From Mesorhizobium sp. LSJC280B00 (lineage in GTDB: Bacteria > Pseudomonadota > Alphaproteobacteria > Rhizobiales > Rhizobiaceae): DNA of 64,000 nucleotides. Positions 8,680 to 18,501 of the stretch are shown in pieces. A program made the position numbers and the translations under genes. The first letter of the stretch is position 1. Each line of letters opens with the position of its first letter. The stretch covers positions 144,672-208,671 of the forward strand of contig NZ_AYVL01000005.1 in NCBI RefSeq assembly GCF_000502835.1. Reading direction: 5' to 3'. Below the pieces are notes generated by a model. The model did no database searches, was not told the DNA's origin, and saw only the letters and a list, made by a program, of their open reading frames with translations.

Positions 8680-10146
8680 CTAGCTTCTGTCCAATCTTAG
8701 AAACGCGGCGCGCAGCGCCAGCACGGCGCGCAGGATCTGGCGTTCGTCCATCGCTGCATAGCCGAGCAACAGGCCGTGCTCGGGTTCTGTGGAATGGTAG
8801 TTGATCGAGATGCCCTGGACGTCGAGCCCTTCCTTGACGGCCGCGGCAACCACGTCGCTGTCCTTATAGGGCCTGACGAAGCTCGCCAGCAGCTGCATGC
8901 CGGAATCGTTTTCCGTGACGGTCAGCCATTCGGCCAGATGCTCCTGGCATAGCTTGACGAAGTTCGCCTGCCGGCGCGCATAGAGCCGGCGCATGCGTTT
9001 GAGATGCGTGGCGAAATAGCCCTGGGTGATGAAGTCGTTGACCGTTGCCTGCAGGATCAGCGGCGCGAACTGACCGGTGATGCTCACCGCCCGGTCGAAG
9101 GGCACCGACAATTCGCGCGGCACGATCAGATAACCGATGCGCAGCGCCGGGATCAGCGTCTTGCCGAAGCTGCCGATATAGACGACGCGGTCGGCATGAT
9201 CGAGCCCGCGCAGCGCCGGCACCGGCCGGCCGCGGAACCGGTATTCGCCGTCATAGTCATCCTCGACGATCCAGGCGCCGTTGCGTTCGGCGATGTCGAG
9301 CAACTGCAATCGCTCCTCGATGCGCATGATGGTGCCGAACGGCCACTGGCAGGATGGCGTCACATAGATCAGCCGCGGCGGCGGCAGCTCCGGATCGGCA
9401 AGATGCCAGCCGCGCCGGTCGACCTTCAACGGTGCCAGCCTGGCGCCGCTGGCGAGAAAGGCGCTCTTGGCGCCGAGATAGCCGGGCTCCTCCATCCAGA
9501 CATGGTCGCCTTCGTCCATCAGCACGCGCGAGACGAGATCGAGTGCTGCTTGCGCACCGGTGACGATGATCACCTGGTCGGCGGTGCAGCTGATGCCGCG
9601 CGACAGGCCGATGGTCGAGGCAATGGCCTGACGCAGGCCGGGGTGGCCGGCAAAGGAGAGATAACCAAGCAGGCTCTCGTCGCGGCTGCGTGCATTGCGC
9701 ACCAGAAGGCTTGACCAGATGGTGAACGGAAACGATGCCGTTTCAGGCACGCCCGGATGGAAATTGATGACGCCGGCATTACGCGGCGGTTGCGGGCCGT
9801 TGACGATGGTCTGACCGCGCCGCGACAGCTTTTGCGGCGCTGCCAGTCCGGCGCGCAGGGATGCCAAGGGGCGGTTCTGCTGGATCGGCGCCACCCAGGT
9901 GCCCGATCCGGCACGCGCCTCGATAAAACCTTCGGCAAGGAGCTGGTCATAGGCGGCGATGACCGTGTTGCGCCCGACCTTCAGATCTTCGGCCAGCGAG
10001 CGCGTCGACGGCAGCAGCGTGTTCTGCGGGATCTGGCCGTCAAGGATGAAGCGTCGCAAGGCGCCGTAGATCTGACGATGCATCGGTTCTTCCGAAGCAC
10101 GGTCGACCGACATGATGTCGAGGGAAAGGCGCATGTGGTCGGCCAC
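8680..10146 (-). CDS. MocR-family regulator (GntR helix-turn-helix fused to aminotransferase fold)
   Basis: A 488-residue regulator. Residues 15-85 form a GntR winged helix-turn-helix (PMHRQIYGALRRFILDGQIPQNTLLPSTRSLAEDL). The remainder is a fold-type I aminotransferase-like domain with the PLP Lys in YIGSFGKTLIPALRIGY and the Asp in VEDDYDGEYRFRG. PdxR, GabR and rhizopine MocR belong to this family and bind PLP as part of sensing. It lies 4 bp behind a 68-residue LacI-type helix-turn-helix gene and downstream of the IolE-like gene on the same strand, so it may be the local regulator. The target is inferred from context only. Confidence 0.93.
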   Translation of the reverse strand: MADHMRLSLDIMSVDRASEEPMHRQIYGALRRFILDGQIPQNTLLPSTRSLAEDLKVGRNTVIAAYDQLLAEGFIEARAGSGTWVAPIQQNRPLASLRAGLAAPQKLSRRGQTIVNGPQPPRNAGVINFHPGVPETASFPFTIWSSLLVRNARSRDESLLGYLSFAGHPGLRQAIASTIGLSRGISCTADQVIIVTGAQAALDLVSRVLMDEGDHVWMEEPGYLGAKSAFLASGARLAPLKVDRRGWHLADPELPPPRLIYVTPSCQWPFGTIMRIEERLQLLDIAERNGAWIVEDDYDGEYRFRGRPVPALRGLDHADRVVYIGSFGKTLIPALRIGYLIVPRELSVPFDRAVSITGQFAPLILQATVNDFITQGYFATHLKRMRRLYARRQANFVKLCQEHLAEWLTVTENDSGMQLLASFVRPYKDSDVVAAAVKEGLDVQGISINYHSTEPEHGLLLGYAAMDERQILRAVLALRAAFLRLDRS

Positions 10147-10150
10147 GGCA

Positions 10151-10357
10151 CTATCCCCCGACGGACCGGGCGGCGCGGGCGATCTTTTCCTCGTTGAGCC
10201 GGCAGACAGTGTCGAGCACCAGTCGCCTGGTTTCGGGGCGGATCTCGCGGCTGTTCTTCAGCGCGCGATGCACGGTGGCGGCGCCAAGTTCCGCCTTCTC
10301 GGCAATCTCCCGGATGGTGCAAAGCCGTTCCATGCCAAGCGCAGCTTCGAAAGCCAT
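10151..10357 (-). CDS. LacI-type helix-turn-helix-only protein (68 residues)
   Basis: A short gene with a strong ribosome site (GAGGAGG before the ATG at 10357). Residues 13-55 match the LacI DNA-binding head (TIREIAEKAELGAATVHRAL, then REIRPETRRLVLDTVCRLN, including hinge-helix positions). The sugar-binding, dimerising domain of about 270 residues is absent, and the stop falls 4 bp before the MocR start. It may be a genuine stand-alone DNA-binding protein or the remnant of a truncated LacI gene. The good ribosome site and tight spacing to MocR favour a translated product. Confidence 0.68.
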   Translation of the reverse strand: MAFEAALGMERLCTIREIAEKAELGAATVHRALKNSREIRPETRRLVLDTVCRLNEEKIARAARSVGG

Positions 10358-10445
10358 GTCGCTCCTCCTCGGTTGCATCAAGGCACGGCTTCCGGCCGGC
10401 CTCAAGCTTGAAAGTCGGGGTTTTAATCCAGAGCCGGGATTCTGC

Positions 10446-10481
10446 GATCCGCGCCGCGCAGGGAGCAAGGCGGCGCGGATC
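10446..10481. other. Strong GC-rich hairpin between iolE-like and HTH-stub genes
   Basis: A perfect 12-bp inverted repeat (GATCCGCGCCGC and its complement) with a 12-base loop lies in the 199-bp gap downstream of the IolE-like stop. There is no T-run next to it on the minus strand. It may be a factor-dependent terminator, an mRNA-stabilising structure, or an operator. Confidence 0.55.
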
Positions 10482-10556
10482 GCCGGGCGCTTTCGCGTCG
10501 CTAACCCCATCGAGGCGCGCGCCCATTATGTTCCTCCGGCTCGCAATGCGGGCCGG

Positions 10557-11468
10557 TCAGCCTGCCTTCCGAGTCGCCACTTCGAAGCCGGCCTCGCGGG
10601 CGGTGGCGAGCAGCGAGAAATAGCCTTTGCTGGCATAGGTCAGCGGATGCGCCTTGGCCGGATCCTGCTCGGCTTCGACAACGAGCCAGCCTTCATAGCC
10701 GCGCGCAGCGAGGGGTTTCAGCAATGACAGGAAATCGACCGAGCCGTCGCCGGGCACGGTAAAAATGCCGTCCATTACCGCCGCCATGAAGCTCATGTCC
10801 TCGCGGCGTGCCCGTTCCAGCACCGCCCTGCGAACGTCCTTGCAATGGAAATGCACGATACGGTCGAGATGCCGTTGCAGCAGCGATTGCGGGTCGCCGC
10901 CCGAAAACAGGCAGTGGCCGGTATCGAACAAAAGGCCGACGCTTCGGCCCGTCGCCGCCATCAGCCTGTCGACTTCATCGTCCGTCTCGACGATGGTGCC
11001 CATGTGGTGGTGGAAGGCCATGCCGACCCCGAATGCAGCCATGCGGTCGGCGAGGGCGGTCAGTTTCTTGCCATAGGACGGCCAGTCCCTGTCGGCGAGG
11101 CGCGGACGCTCGGAGATCGGTGCGAAAATGCCGTCATGGCGACCGCGCGAGGTGTCGGCGTAGACGACGATCCTGGCGCCAAGGTCGCGCAACAGCTGAA
11201 GATGCGGGGTGATCGCCGCGAATTCCTCGCCGACCGTGCGGTCGAGAATGCGGCCATCATACCAGCCGGAGACGAGTTCCAGGTCATAGGAAGACAGGAG
11301 CGGCCCAAGCACTTCAGCCTGGCGCGGAAATTTGCCGCCGAGTTCGGTGCCGCGGTAGCCGGCCAGCGCCGTTTCCGACAGGCAGGTCTCCAAGGACGTA
11401 TCCCCGCCAAGCGCCGGAACGTCGTCATTGCTCCAGGTGATGGGATTGATGCCGATCTTGACCGTCAT
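10557..11468 (-). CDS. iolE: IolE/MocC family myo-inosose-2 dehydratase-like protein
   Basis: A 303-residue TIM-barrel enzyme of the xylose-isomerase-like superfamily. The N-terminus GINPITWSNDDVPALGG, followed by ETCLSET and ELGGKFPR, is diagnostic of IolE/MocC. Later blocks FHHHMGT, LLFDTGHCLFSGGDP and HFHCKDVR supply the metal ligands. IolE dehydrates scyllo-inosose in inositol catabolism; MocC is the rhizopine-pathway relative. The start at 11468 gives the usual family N-terminus. No iolB, iolC or iolD gene is in the window, so this is either a dispersed iol gene or a MocC-type enzyme working with the cluster to its left. Confidence 0.85.
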   Translation of the reverse strand: MTVKIGINPITWSNDDVPALGGDTSLETCLSETALAGYRGTELGGKFPRQAEVLGPLLSSYDLELVSGWYDGRILDRTVGEEFAAITPHLQLLRDLGARIVVYADTSRGRHDGIFAPISERPRLADRDWPSYGKKLTALADRMAAFGVGMAFHHHMGTIVETDDEVDRLMAATGRSVGLLFDTGHCLFSGGDPQSLLQRHLDRIVHFHCKDVRRAVLERARREDMSFMAAVMDGIFTVPGDGSVDFLSLLKPLAARGYEGWLVVEAEQDPAKAHPLTYASKGYFSLLATAREAGFEVATRKAG

Positions 11469-11587
11469 GACGCTAGGCTTTTGCGGGCTTGGGAAGACAA
11501 GCCGAGCCTGCAAACTGGCGACAAAGAGGCCCTGTCACTAGGTCCAGTTCAGCCGAATTTGGCAGAACCAATTAATGGAGACCGACC

Positions 11588-11875
11588 CTAATCTTCCTTT
11601 GGGCGGCCAAAAAGGGCGCGCAGCTCGTCTTTGGCGTCCTCCAGCACTTTCTTCTGCGCCGCCGGCAGGTTCTTGCCGGCGCGGTTGATGTAGAAATTCA
11701 GCATCGACATGGCGGATTGAAACGGCCCTGCCTTGCGTCGGTCGCTGTGCTCGGCCGATCGCTTCAACGAGGCGGCGATCTTCTTGGGATCGTGGGATTC
11801 GAAGATGTGTTCCTCGAGGTCCAGCGCGTCACTGTGCTCGGTGACGTCGGCGGACCATTTCCGTTGCGCGGTCAT
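11588..11875 (-). CDS. DUF3175 family small protein
   Basis: A 95-residue, charged, probably cytoplasmic protein with the conserved core DALDLEEHIF, DPKKIAASLKRSAE and AMSMLNFYINRAGKNLP, which I recognise as DUF3175. The function of the family is unknown. It is a single gene facing away from the MFS gene, and an AGGAG-like ribosome site lies upstream (tggaaggag read on the minus strand). Confidence 0.82.
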   Translation of the reverse strand: MTAQRKWSADVTEHSDALDLEEHIFESHDPKKIAASLKRSAEHSDRRKAGPFQSAMSMLNFYINRAGKNLPAAQKKVLEDAKDELRALFGRPKED

Positions 11876-12048
11876 GGCAAACTCCTTCCACTAGGTCGTT
11901 GCCGGAAAACGCCTTATGGCGCACCCCTGTTCCACTTCGGCCCGAATCGCTGGAGCCACGGATTTGCCTGTCGTGGCGCTGCTCGGCGATGCGAATGCGC
12001 CGATAGTGGTCAGAACCGCCGATTAAGAACCGCGGACAGGAAACGCTC

Positions 12049-13281
12049 TTGACCCCAATCGTCTCAAGCCAGGCAGGAAGTTCCGGCATCGACAGTGCCT
12101 ATGCCTGGATACGGCTCGGCGTCTCGATGCTGCTGGCAACGATCGGCGGGGTCGGCATGTGGGCGGTGGTCGTGGTGCTGCCTGCCGTGCAGGCAGAATT
12201 CGGCGTCGATCGCGCCGCTGCCTCGATGCCCTACACCGCGACCATGGTCGGCTTTGCCGCCGGCAATGTGCTGTTCGGCCGCGCCATCGACCGCATGGGG
12301 TATTGGATCCCGGCGCTGATTGCCGCGATTACACTTGGCGCCGGCTTCATGCTGGCGTCGTTGACCAGTTCGATCCTGCAGTTCACCCTCGTCCAGGGCC
12401 TGTTGATCGGCGTCGGCTCGTCGGCGATCTTCGGCCCTTTGATCGCCGATATCTCGCATTGGTTTAACCGTCGCCGCGGCGTCGCGGTGACGGCTGCCGC
12501 GTCCGGCAACTATCTCGCCGGAGCGATCTGGCCGACGGCGATGCCCTATGTCATGCAGACCGAAGGCTGGCGCTTCACCTATGCCGCGATCGGCGTCGTC
12601 TGCCTGGTCACCATGGTGCCCTTGATCCTGCTGCTCCGGCGCGGCGCACCGCCCCAGGCGGCTCCGGGATCGCCGGGCAGCCGCGTGGTCCAGCCGATCT
12701 CCCTGTCGCCGGCGGCCTTGCAGGCGCTGCTCATCGTGGCCGGGCTCGGCTGCTGCGTGGCGATGTCGATGCCGCAAGTCCATATCGTCGCCTATTGCAT
12801 GGATCTCGGCTACGGCGTGGCGCATGGCGCCGATATGCTGTCGATCATGCTGGCGGCAGGCGTCGTCAGCCGGCTTGGCTCGGGTTTCCTTGCCGATCGC
12901 ATCGGCGGCGTGAAAACCCTGCTGATCGGCTCGGTGCTGCAATGCCTGTCGCTGTTGTTCTATATCCCGTTCGACGGGCTTGCCTCGCTTTATGTCGTCT
13001 CGCTGGTCTTCGGCCTGTCGCAAGGCGGCATCGTGCCCTGTTATGCGATCATCGTGCGCGAATATATGCCAGCCAAGGAGGCTGGCCAGCGCGTCGGCAT
13101 CGTCATGATGGCGACCATCTTCGGCATGGCGATCGGCGGCTGGATGTCGGGCTGGATCTACGATCTGACCGGCTCCTATGCCGCCGCGTTCCTCAACGGC
13201 ATTGCCTGGAACCTGCTGAATATTTTGGCCATGGTGCTGCTGCTGTGGAAGGCCCGGCGCAGCGCTGCTGTGGCGGCCTGA
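12049..13281 (+). CDS. MFS transporter
   Basis: A 410-residue inner-membrane transporter with about twelve transmembrane segments. The MFS loop motif appears after helix 2 (NVLFGRAIDRMGYW) and again after helix 8 (GSGFLADRIGGVK). It resembles the oxalate/formate or monocarboxylate antiporter group, but the substrate is not assigned. The start is a TTG with AGGA seven bases upstream; no ATG fits as well. A LacI regulator lies 149 bp downstream on the same strand. The gene could belong with either neighbour or stand alone. Confidence 0.88.
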   Translation: MTPIVSSQAGSSGIDSAYAWIRLGVSMLLATIGGVGMWAVVVVLPAVQAEFGVDRAAASMPYTATMVGFAAGNVLFGRAIDRMGYWIPALIAAITLGAGFMLASLTSSILQFTLVQGLLIGVGSSAIFGPLIADISHWFNRRRGVAVTAAASGNYLAGAIWPTAMPYVMQTEGWRFTYAAIGVVCLVTMVPLILLLRRGAPPQAAPGSPGSRVVQPISLSPAALQALLIVAGLGCCVAMSMPQVHIVAYCMDLGYGVAHGADMLSIMLAAGVVSRLGSGFLADRIGGVKTLLIGSVLQCLSLLFYIPFDGLASLYVVSLVFGLSQGGIVPCYAIIVREYMPAKEAGQRVGIVMMATIFGMAIGGWMSGWIYDLTGSYAAAFLNGIAWNLLNILAMVLLLWKARRSAAVAA

Positions 13282-13430
13282 GGCACAGCAGTACGGATAC
13301 AGTCTCTCCGGCCGTCGCTTGACAACAGCCGAAGGCTGCGCGACGCCAGACAAGGTGTGGCAACGGGCCAGTTTGGCATGGCAGCAGTTTCAAAAACGCT
13401 GAACATCGTTTCACGGTCGCGTGTGGGCGG

Positions 13431-14483
13431 TTGCCCGGCGTCCGGACGAGTACGGTGATCAAGCCGCGCTCGCGCCGCGGCGGCGGCCGCCCGACCATCG
13501 CCGATGTCGCCCGCAAGGCCGGCGTCGGCGCCATTACCGTATCGCGCGCCCTGCGTGAGCCGGGGCGTGTCTCGGAAGATCTGCGCCGCCAGATCGAGTC
13601 GGCCGTGAACGAGCTCGGCTATATGCCCGACCCGAATGCGCGGGCGCTGGCTTCGGCGCGCGCCGAGGTCTTTGGCGTTCTGGTGCCGTCGCTTACCAAC
13701 AACGTCTTTGCCGAAGTGGTGCGCGGCATCTACGACAGCCTGTCGGACGGCCCTTTCCGGATTCAGCTAGGCAACACCCACTATTCCGGCCTCGAGGAAG
13801 AGCGGCTGCTGCAGGTGTTTGGCCCGCAACGCCCGGCGGCGCTGATCGTGGCCGGCATCGACCAGACGCCGGCCTCGCGAAAACTGCTGGAAACGGCAGG
13901 CTGTCCGGTGGTGCAGGTGATGGAGACCGGGCCCGATCCGGTCGACATGATGGTCGGCTTCTCGCATTTCGAGGGCGGCAAGGCGGCGGCCGAACATCTG
14001 ATCGAGGCAGGCTATCGCCGGATCGGCTTCATCGGTGCGCGCATGGATCCGCGTTCTCAGCGGCGGCTTGCCGGCTATCGCGCGGCGATGGAGGCGGCCG
14101 GCCTGTTCGATCCGAGGCTCACCACCACGACGCCGGTGCCCTCCAGCGTCACCCTCGGCCGCGAATTGTTCCGCGACGCGCTGGCCAAGGTGCCGAGCCT
14201 CGATGGGGTGTTCTGTAACAATGACGATATCGCCCTTGGCGTGCTGTTCGAATGCCACCGCGCTTCGATCGCCGTGCCGAAGACGATCGGCATCGTTGGC
14301 TTCAACGATCTCGACATGATGGAGGTGGCCTTTCCGTCGGTCACCAGCGTTCGGACCTACCGTTACGAGATCGGCCGGCGGGCGGTCGCCATGGCGCTTG
14401 CGGCGATCGAAGGCAACAGGCCAGAGCAGCGGGTCGTCGACCTAGGCTTCGAACTCAAGCGACGTGAGAGCACGGCGCGCTGA
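13431..14483 (+). CDS. LacI-family transcriptional regulator (GntR/IdnR-like)
   Basis: A 350-residue repressor. The LacI head is near the N-terminus (TIADVARKAGVGAITVSRALREPGRVSEDLR, hinge ELGYMPDPNARALAS), followed by a periplasmic-binding-like effector domain ending LGFELKRRES. Start choice is a TTG at 13431 or a GTG at 13455, both before the head. It directly precedes an importer plus gluconokinase unit. A perfect LacI-type palindrome lies 38 bp after its stop, so it probably represses that unit in the absence of gluconate or a related aldonate. The ligand is inferred from the kinase. Confidence 0.92.
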   Translation: MPGVRTSTVIKPRSRRGGGRPTIADVARKAGVGAITVSRALREPGRVSEDLRRQIESAVNELGYMPDPNARALASARAEVFGVLVPSLTNNVFAEVVRGIYDSLSDGPFRIQLGNTHYSGLEEERLLQVFGPQRPAALIVAGIDQTPASRKLLETAGCPVVQVMETGPDPVDMMVGFSHFEGGKAAAEHLIEAGYRRIGFIGARMDPRSQRRLAGYRAAMEAAGLFDPRLTTTTPVPSSVTLGRELFRDALAKVPSLDGVFCNNDDIALGVLFECHRASIAVPKTIGIVGFNDLDMMEVAFPSVTSVRTYRYEIGRRAVAMALAAIEGNRPEQRVVDLGFELKRRESTAR

Positions 14484-14520
14484 AACGAGCTTCGACGCAA
14501 TGGCGCTTTACACTACGTCA

Positions 14521-14534
14521 TGGTAGCGCTACCA
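14521..14534. promoter_or_regulatory. Probable LacI-family operator
   Basis: TGGTAGCGCTACCA is a perfect 14-bp palindrome with the central CG/GC step typical of LacI-family operators. It lies between the LacI gene and the binding-protein gene of the gluconokinase transport unit, about 245 bp before that start codon. Confidence 0.75.
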
Positions 14535-14577
14535 GTTATCGCCGGGCGGTACTTCGCCCCGACGATGGGAGGCTGTT

Positions 14578-14622
14578 TATTATACATAAGCGACAGCTCA
14601 TGCTTGTTTATTATGTATAATA
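14578..14622. promoter_or_regulatory. Paired AT-rich dyads in the importer promoter region
   Basis: TATTATACATAA (14578-14589) and its exact complement TTATGTATAATA (14611-14622) form an inverted repeat in otherwise GC-rich DNA. Each core is a near-palindromic decamer, TTATACATAA at 14580 and TTATGTATAA at 14611, 31 bp apart. The second contains a TATAAT, a plausible -10 element. Likely a regulator-binding region or promoter. Confidence 0.5.
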
Positions 14623-14778
14623 TGATAGTTTTTGCGGGACTAGCCGGGCAGCAAAGGAGGGGATCGGGTCGGCATTCGGCCACCTGAACGCGCGACGGAT
14701 ACGGCGGGAGGTGCCGGGCCGGAAACGCGCAAATTCATCGGCGTAACAACAAACAAACTGCAACTGGGAGGAATATCG

Positions 14779-15903
14779 ATGATCAAGTCACTCGTTGGCG
14801 GAATCGTTGCCGCCACTGCTTTCGTCATGCTGAGCTCGTCGGCGATCGCCGATCCTGAAATCGTCAAGGGGCCATCGGCCGAGCCTGACTGCTTCGCGCC
14901 CTGGTCGGCCGATACGCAGTTCTTCAAGTTCCCCAAGAAAGACGGCCCGTACCGCATCGCTCTGGCCAACGGCTATATCGCCAACACATGGCGCATCCAG
15001 ATGGTGCAGACGGCAAAGGCCTATGCAGCGCAGCCGGAGGTCGCGGCCAAGCTCAAGGAATTCAAGGTGGTCTCGACCGGCGAGGACGTGCCGGCCCAGA
15101 TTTCGGCAATCAACAATTTCATCGATTCCGGCTATGACGCGATTGTCGTCAACGCCCAGAACCCGACCGCATTCGGTCCTGTCATCAAGCGGGCCAAGGA
15201 AGCCGGCGTGGTGCTGGTCGCCTTCGACAACATCCTCGACACCAAGGATGCCATCAACGTCAATGTCGACCAGAAAGGCCTTGGCGAATTGTGGGCCAAC
15301 TGGCTGGTCAAGCACGTGCCGAACGGCGGCAAGGTGCTGGAAGTGCGCGGCGTCGCCGGCACGTCCGTCGACACCGATCGCCATAACGGCATCCACGAGG
15401 TTCTCGACGCTTCCGGCAAGAAATGGGATGTCACCGAGGTCGTCGGCAAGTGGGATGACGGCGTTGCTCAAAAGGCTACGGCCGATGCCATTGCCACCAA
15501 CGGCCCCTTCGACGGCATTACCGGACAGGGCGGCGATACCGGCATCGTGCAGGCGATGATCGATGCCAAGCATCCGTTCGTGCCGTTCGGCGGCGAGACG
15601 GAGAACGGCTTCCGCAAATTCTGCGCCAAGTTCGCCGCTGACGGCCTGAAATGCTCGTCGGCCGGCACCGGCCCGGCTCAGGTCGCGGTTGCCATCAAGA
15701 CGGCGATTGCAGCACTTGAAGGCCAGGTCGTGCCGCAAGCGGTCAAGCTGCCGCTGGCGATCGTCGAGGATCCGAACTTCAAGGCAGGCCAGGATTTCTT
15801 CCCCGATCAGTCCGACAATTTCTTCGTCGGCAATTCCTTCCCGACCTGCGGCATCAATTTCACGGCGCAGGAAATCATGGGCCAGAGCAAGGAAAACCAG
15901 TAA
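14779..15903 (+). CDS. Sugar-type ABC transporter substrate-binding protein
   Basis: A 374-residue periplasmic receptor with a Sec signal (MIKSLVGGIVAATAFVML, cleavage likely after AIA). The core is ribose-type (PYRIALANGYIANTWRIQM; GYDAIVVNAQNP; VLVAFDNIL). Two Cys pairs in the mature chain may form disulfides (DCFAPW, FCAKF, LKCSS, PTCGIN). An ATG with GGGAGG upstream starts it. It is longer than typical RbsB-type proteins and heads a unit with a double ATPase, two permeases and gluconokinase, so its ligand may be gluconate or another aldonate. Confidence 0.9.
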   Translation: MIKSLVGGIVAATAFVMLSSSAIADPEIVKGPSAEPDCFAPWSADTQFFKFPKKDGPYRIALANGYIANTWRIQMVQTAKAYAAQPEVAAKLKEFKVVSTGEDVPAQISAINNFIDSGYDAIVVNAQNPTAFGPVIKRAKEAGVVLVAFDNILDTKDAINVNVDQKGLGELWANWLVKHVPNGGKVLEVRGVAGTSVDTDRHNGIHEVLDASGKKWDVTEVVGKWDDGVAQKATADAIATNGPFDGITGQGGDTGIVQAMIDAKHPFVPFGGETENGFRKFCAKFAADGLKCSSAGTGPAQVAVAIKTAIAALEGQVVPQAVKLPLAIVEDPNFKAGQDFFPDQSDNFFVGNSFPTCGINFTAQEIMGQSKENQ

Positions 15904-15914
15904 ACTCCGACAGC

Positions 15915-15943
15915 CCGACGCCGCGGGAATCCCGCGGCGTCGG
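15915..15943 (+). other. Intercistronic hairpin after the binding-protein gene
   Basis: A perfect 13-bp stem (CCGACGCCGCGGG) with a 3-base AAT loop starts 12 bases after the binding-protein stop. There is no T-run. This is the classic position for an mRNA-stabilising or partially terminating structure that raises receptor levels above the rest of the operon. Confidence 0.7.
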
Positions 15944-15982
15944 CGCTCGACATCCTGATTGCCAAGCGCCTGGGGAGGGCCG

Positions 15983-17520
<1,538 letters not shown>

Positions 17521-17524
<4 letters not shown>

Positions 17525-18501
17525 AGGATTGGCGCTACTGGCTTGCCGAACAGCGCGGAACGCTGCTGGCGTTCGGCATCTTCGTTGTCATGTTCGTCAT
17601 CTACACCTCGAACCATCCGGCGGGCTTCACCGCCAACGTCGTACAAACGGCCTCGAACAAGGGCGTGCTGCTCGCCTTCGTCGCCATGGCGCAAACGCTG
17701 GTGGTGATCACCGCCGGCATCGACCTTTCGGTCGGTATGATCTTCACGCTGACCAACTGCCTGGCCTCGTGGCTGGTCGTCGGCACCGGCATCGAGACCG
17801 CCTTCGGCGTCCTCGCCGTGCTCGGCACCGGGCTGCTGTGCGGGGCAATCAACGGTGCGATCGTCATCTATGGACGCCTGCAGCCGATCGTCGCCACCAT
17901 CGCCACCGGCGCGGTCTATTTCGGCATCGCGCTGCTGCTTCGGCCGTTTCCCGGCGGCTCGGTCAATGAAGGGCTCGCCGATGCGCTGACCGGGCGCCTG
18001 TTTGGTTTTGTGCCGGCGAGTCTGGTGACGCTGCTGGCGGTCGTGCTTGTCGTCTGGGTGCCGTTCAGCCGTTCGGTGCTAGGCCGCGCCGCTTATGCAG
18101 CCGGCTCCTCGGAGATGGCGGCCTACATGTCCGGCGTGCCGATCCGGCGTGGAAAGTTCGCCGCCTATGCGCTTGCCGGTCTGCTTGCCGCGATCGGCGG
18201 GCTGTTCCTGACGTTCTTCACCTATACCGGTGATGCGGCCTATGCCAGCGGCAACGCCTATACGCTGTTTTCGATTGCCGCGGTCGTGCTTGGCGGCGTG
18301 TCGCTGTTCGGGGGCAAGGGCAGCGCCATCGGCGCGATCTTCGGCGCGCTTGCCTTCCGCACCATCGGCGACCTGCTGTTCGTCTTCGATTTCGATCCGC
18401 TCTGGCAGCCCCTGTTCCAGGGCGTCATTCTGCTGATCGCGGTCAGCCTCGGCGCGTTCGCTCTGTTTCGGGTCCGCAACCGGCTGGAGTGGTTCCTGTG
18501 A
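17521..18501 (+). CDS. Sugar-type ABC transporter permease 1
   Basis: A 326-residue BPD_transp_2 inner-membrane permease with about nine hydrophobic helices and the conserved VITAGIDLSVGMIFTLTNCLASW and VVLGGVSLFGGKGSAIGAIFGA. It begins with GTG overlapping the ATPase stop and itself ends in a 4-base GTGA overlap with the second permease. Two permease genes imply a heterodimeric channel, unlike the homodimer used by ribose or fructose importers. Confidence 0.92.

Noticed and set aside
15915..15943. Rho-independent terminator after the binding-protein gene
   Set aside because: No T-run follows and the downstream genes clearly belong to the same unit; treated as an intercistronic hairpin.
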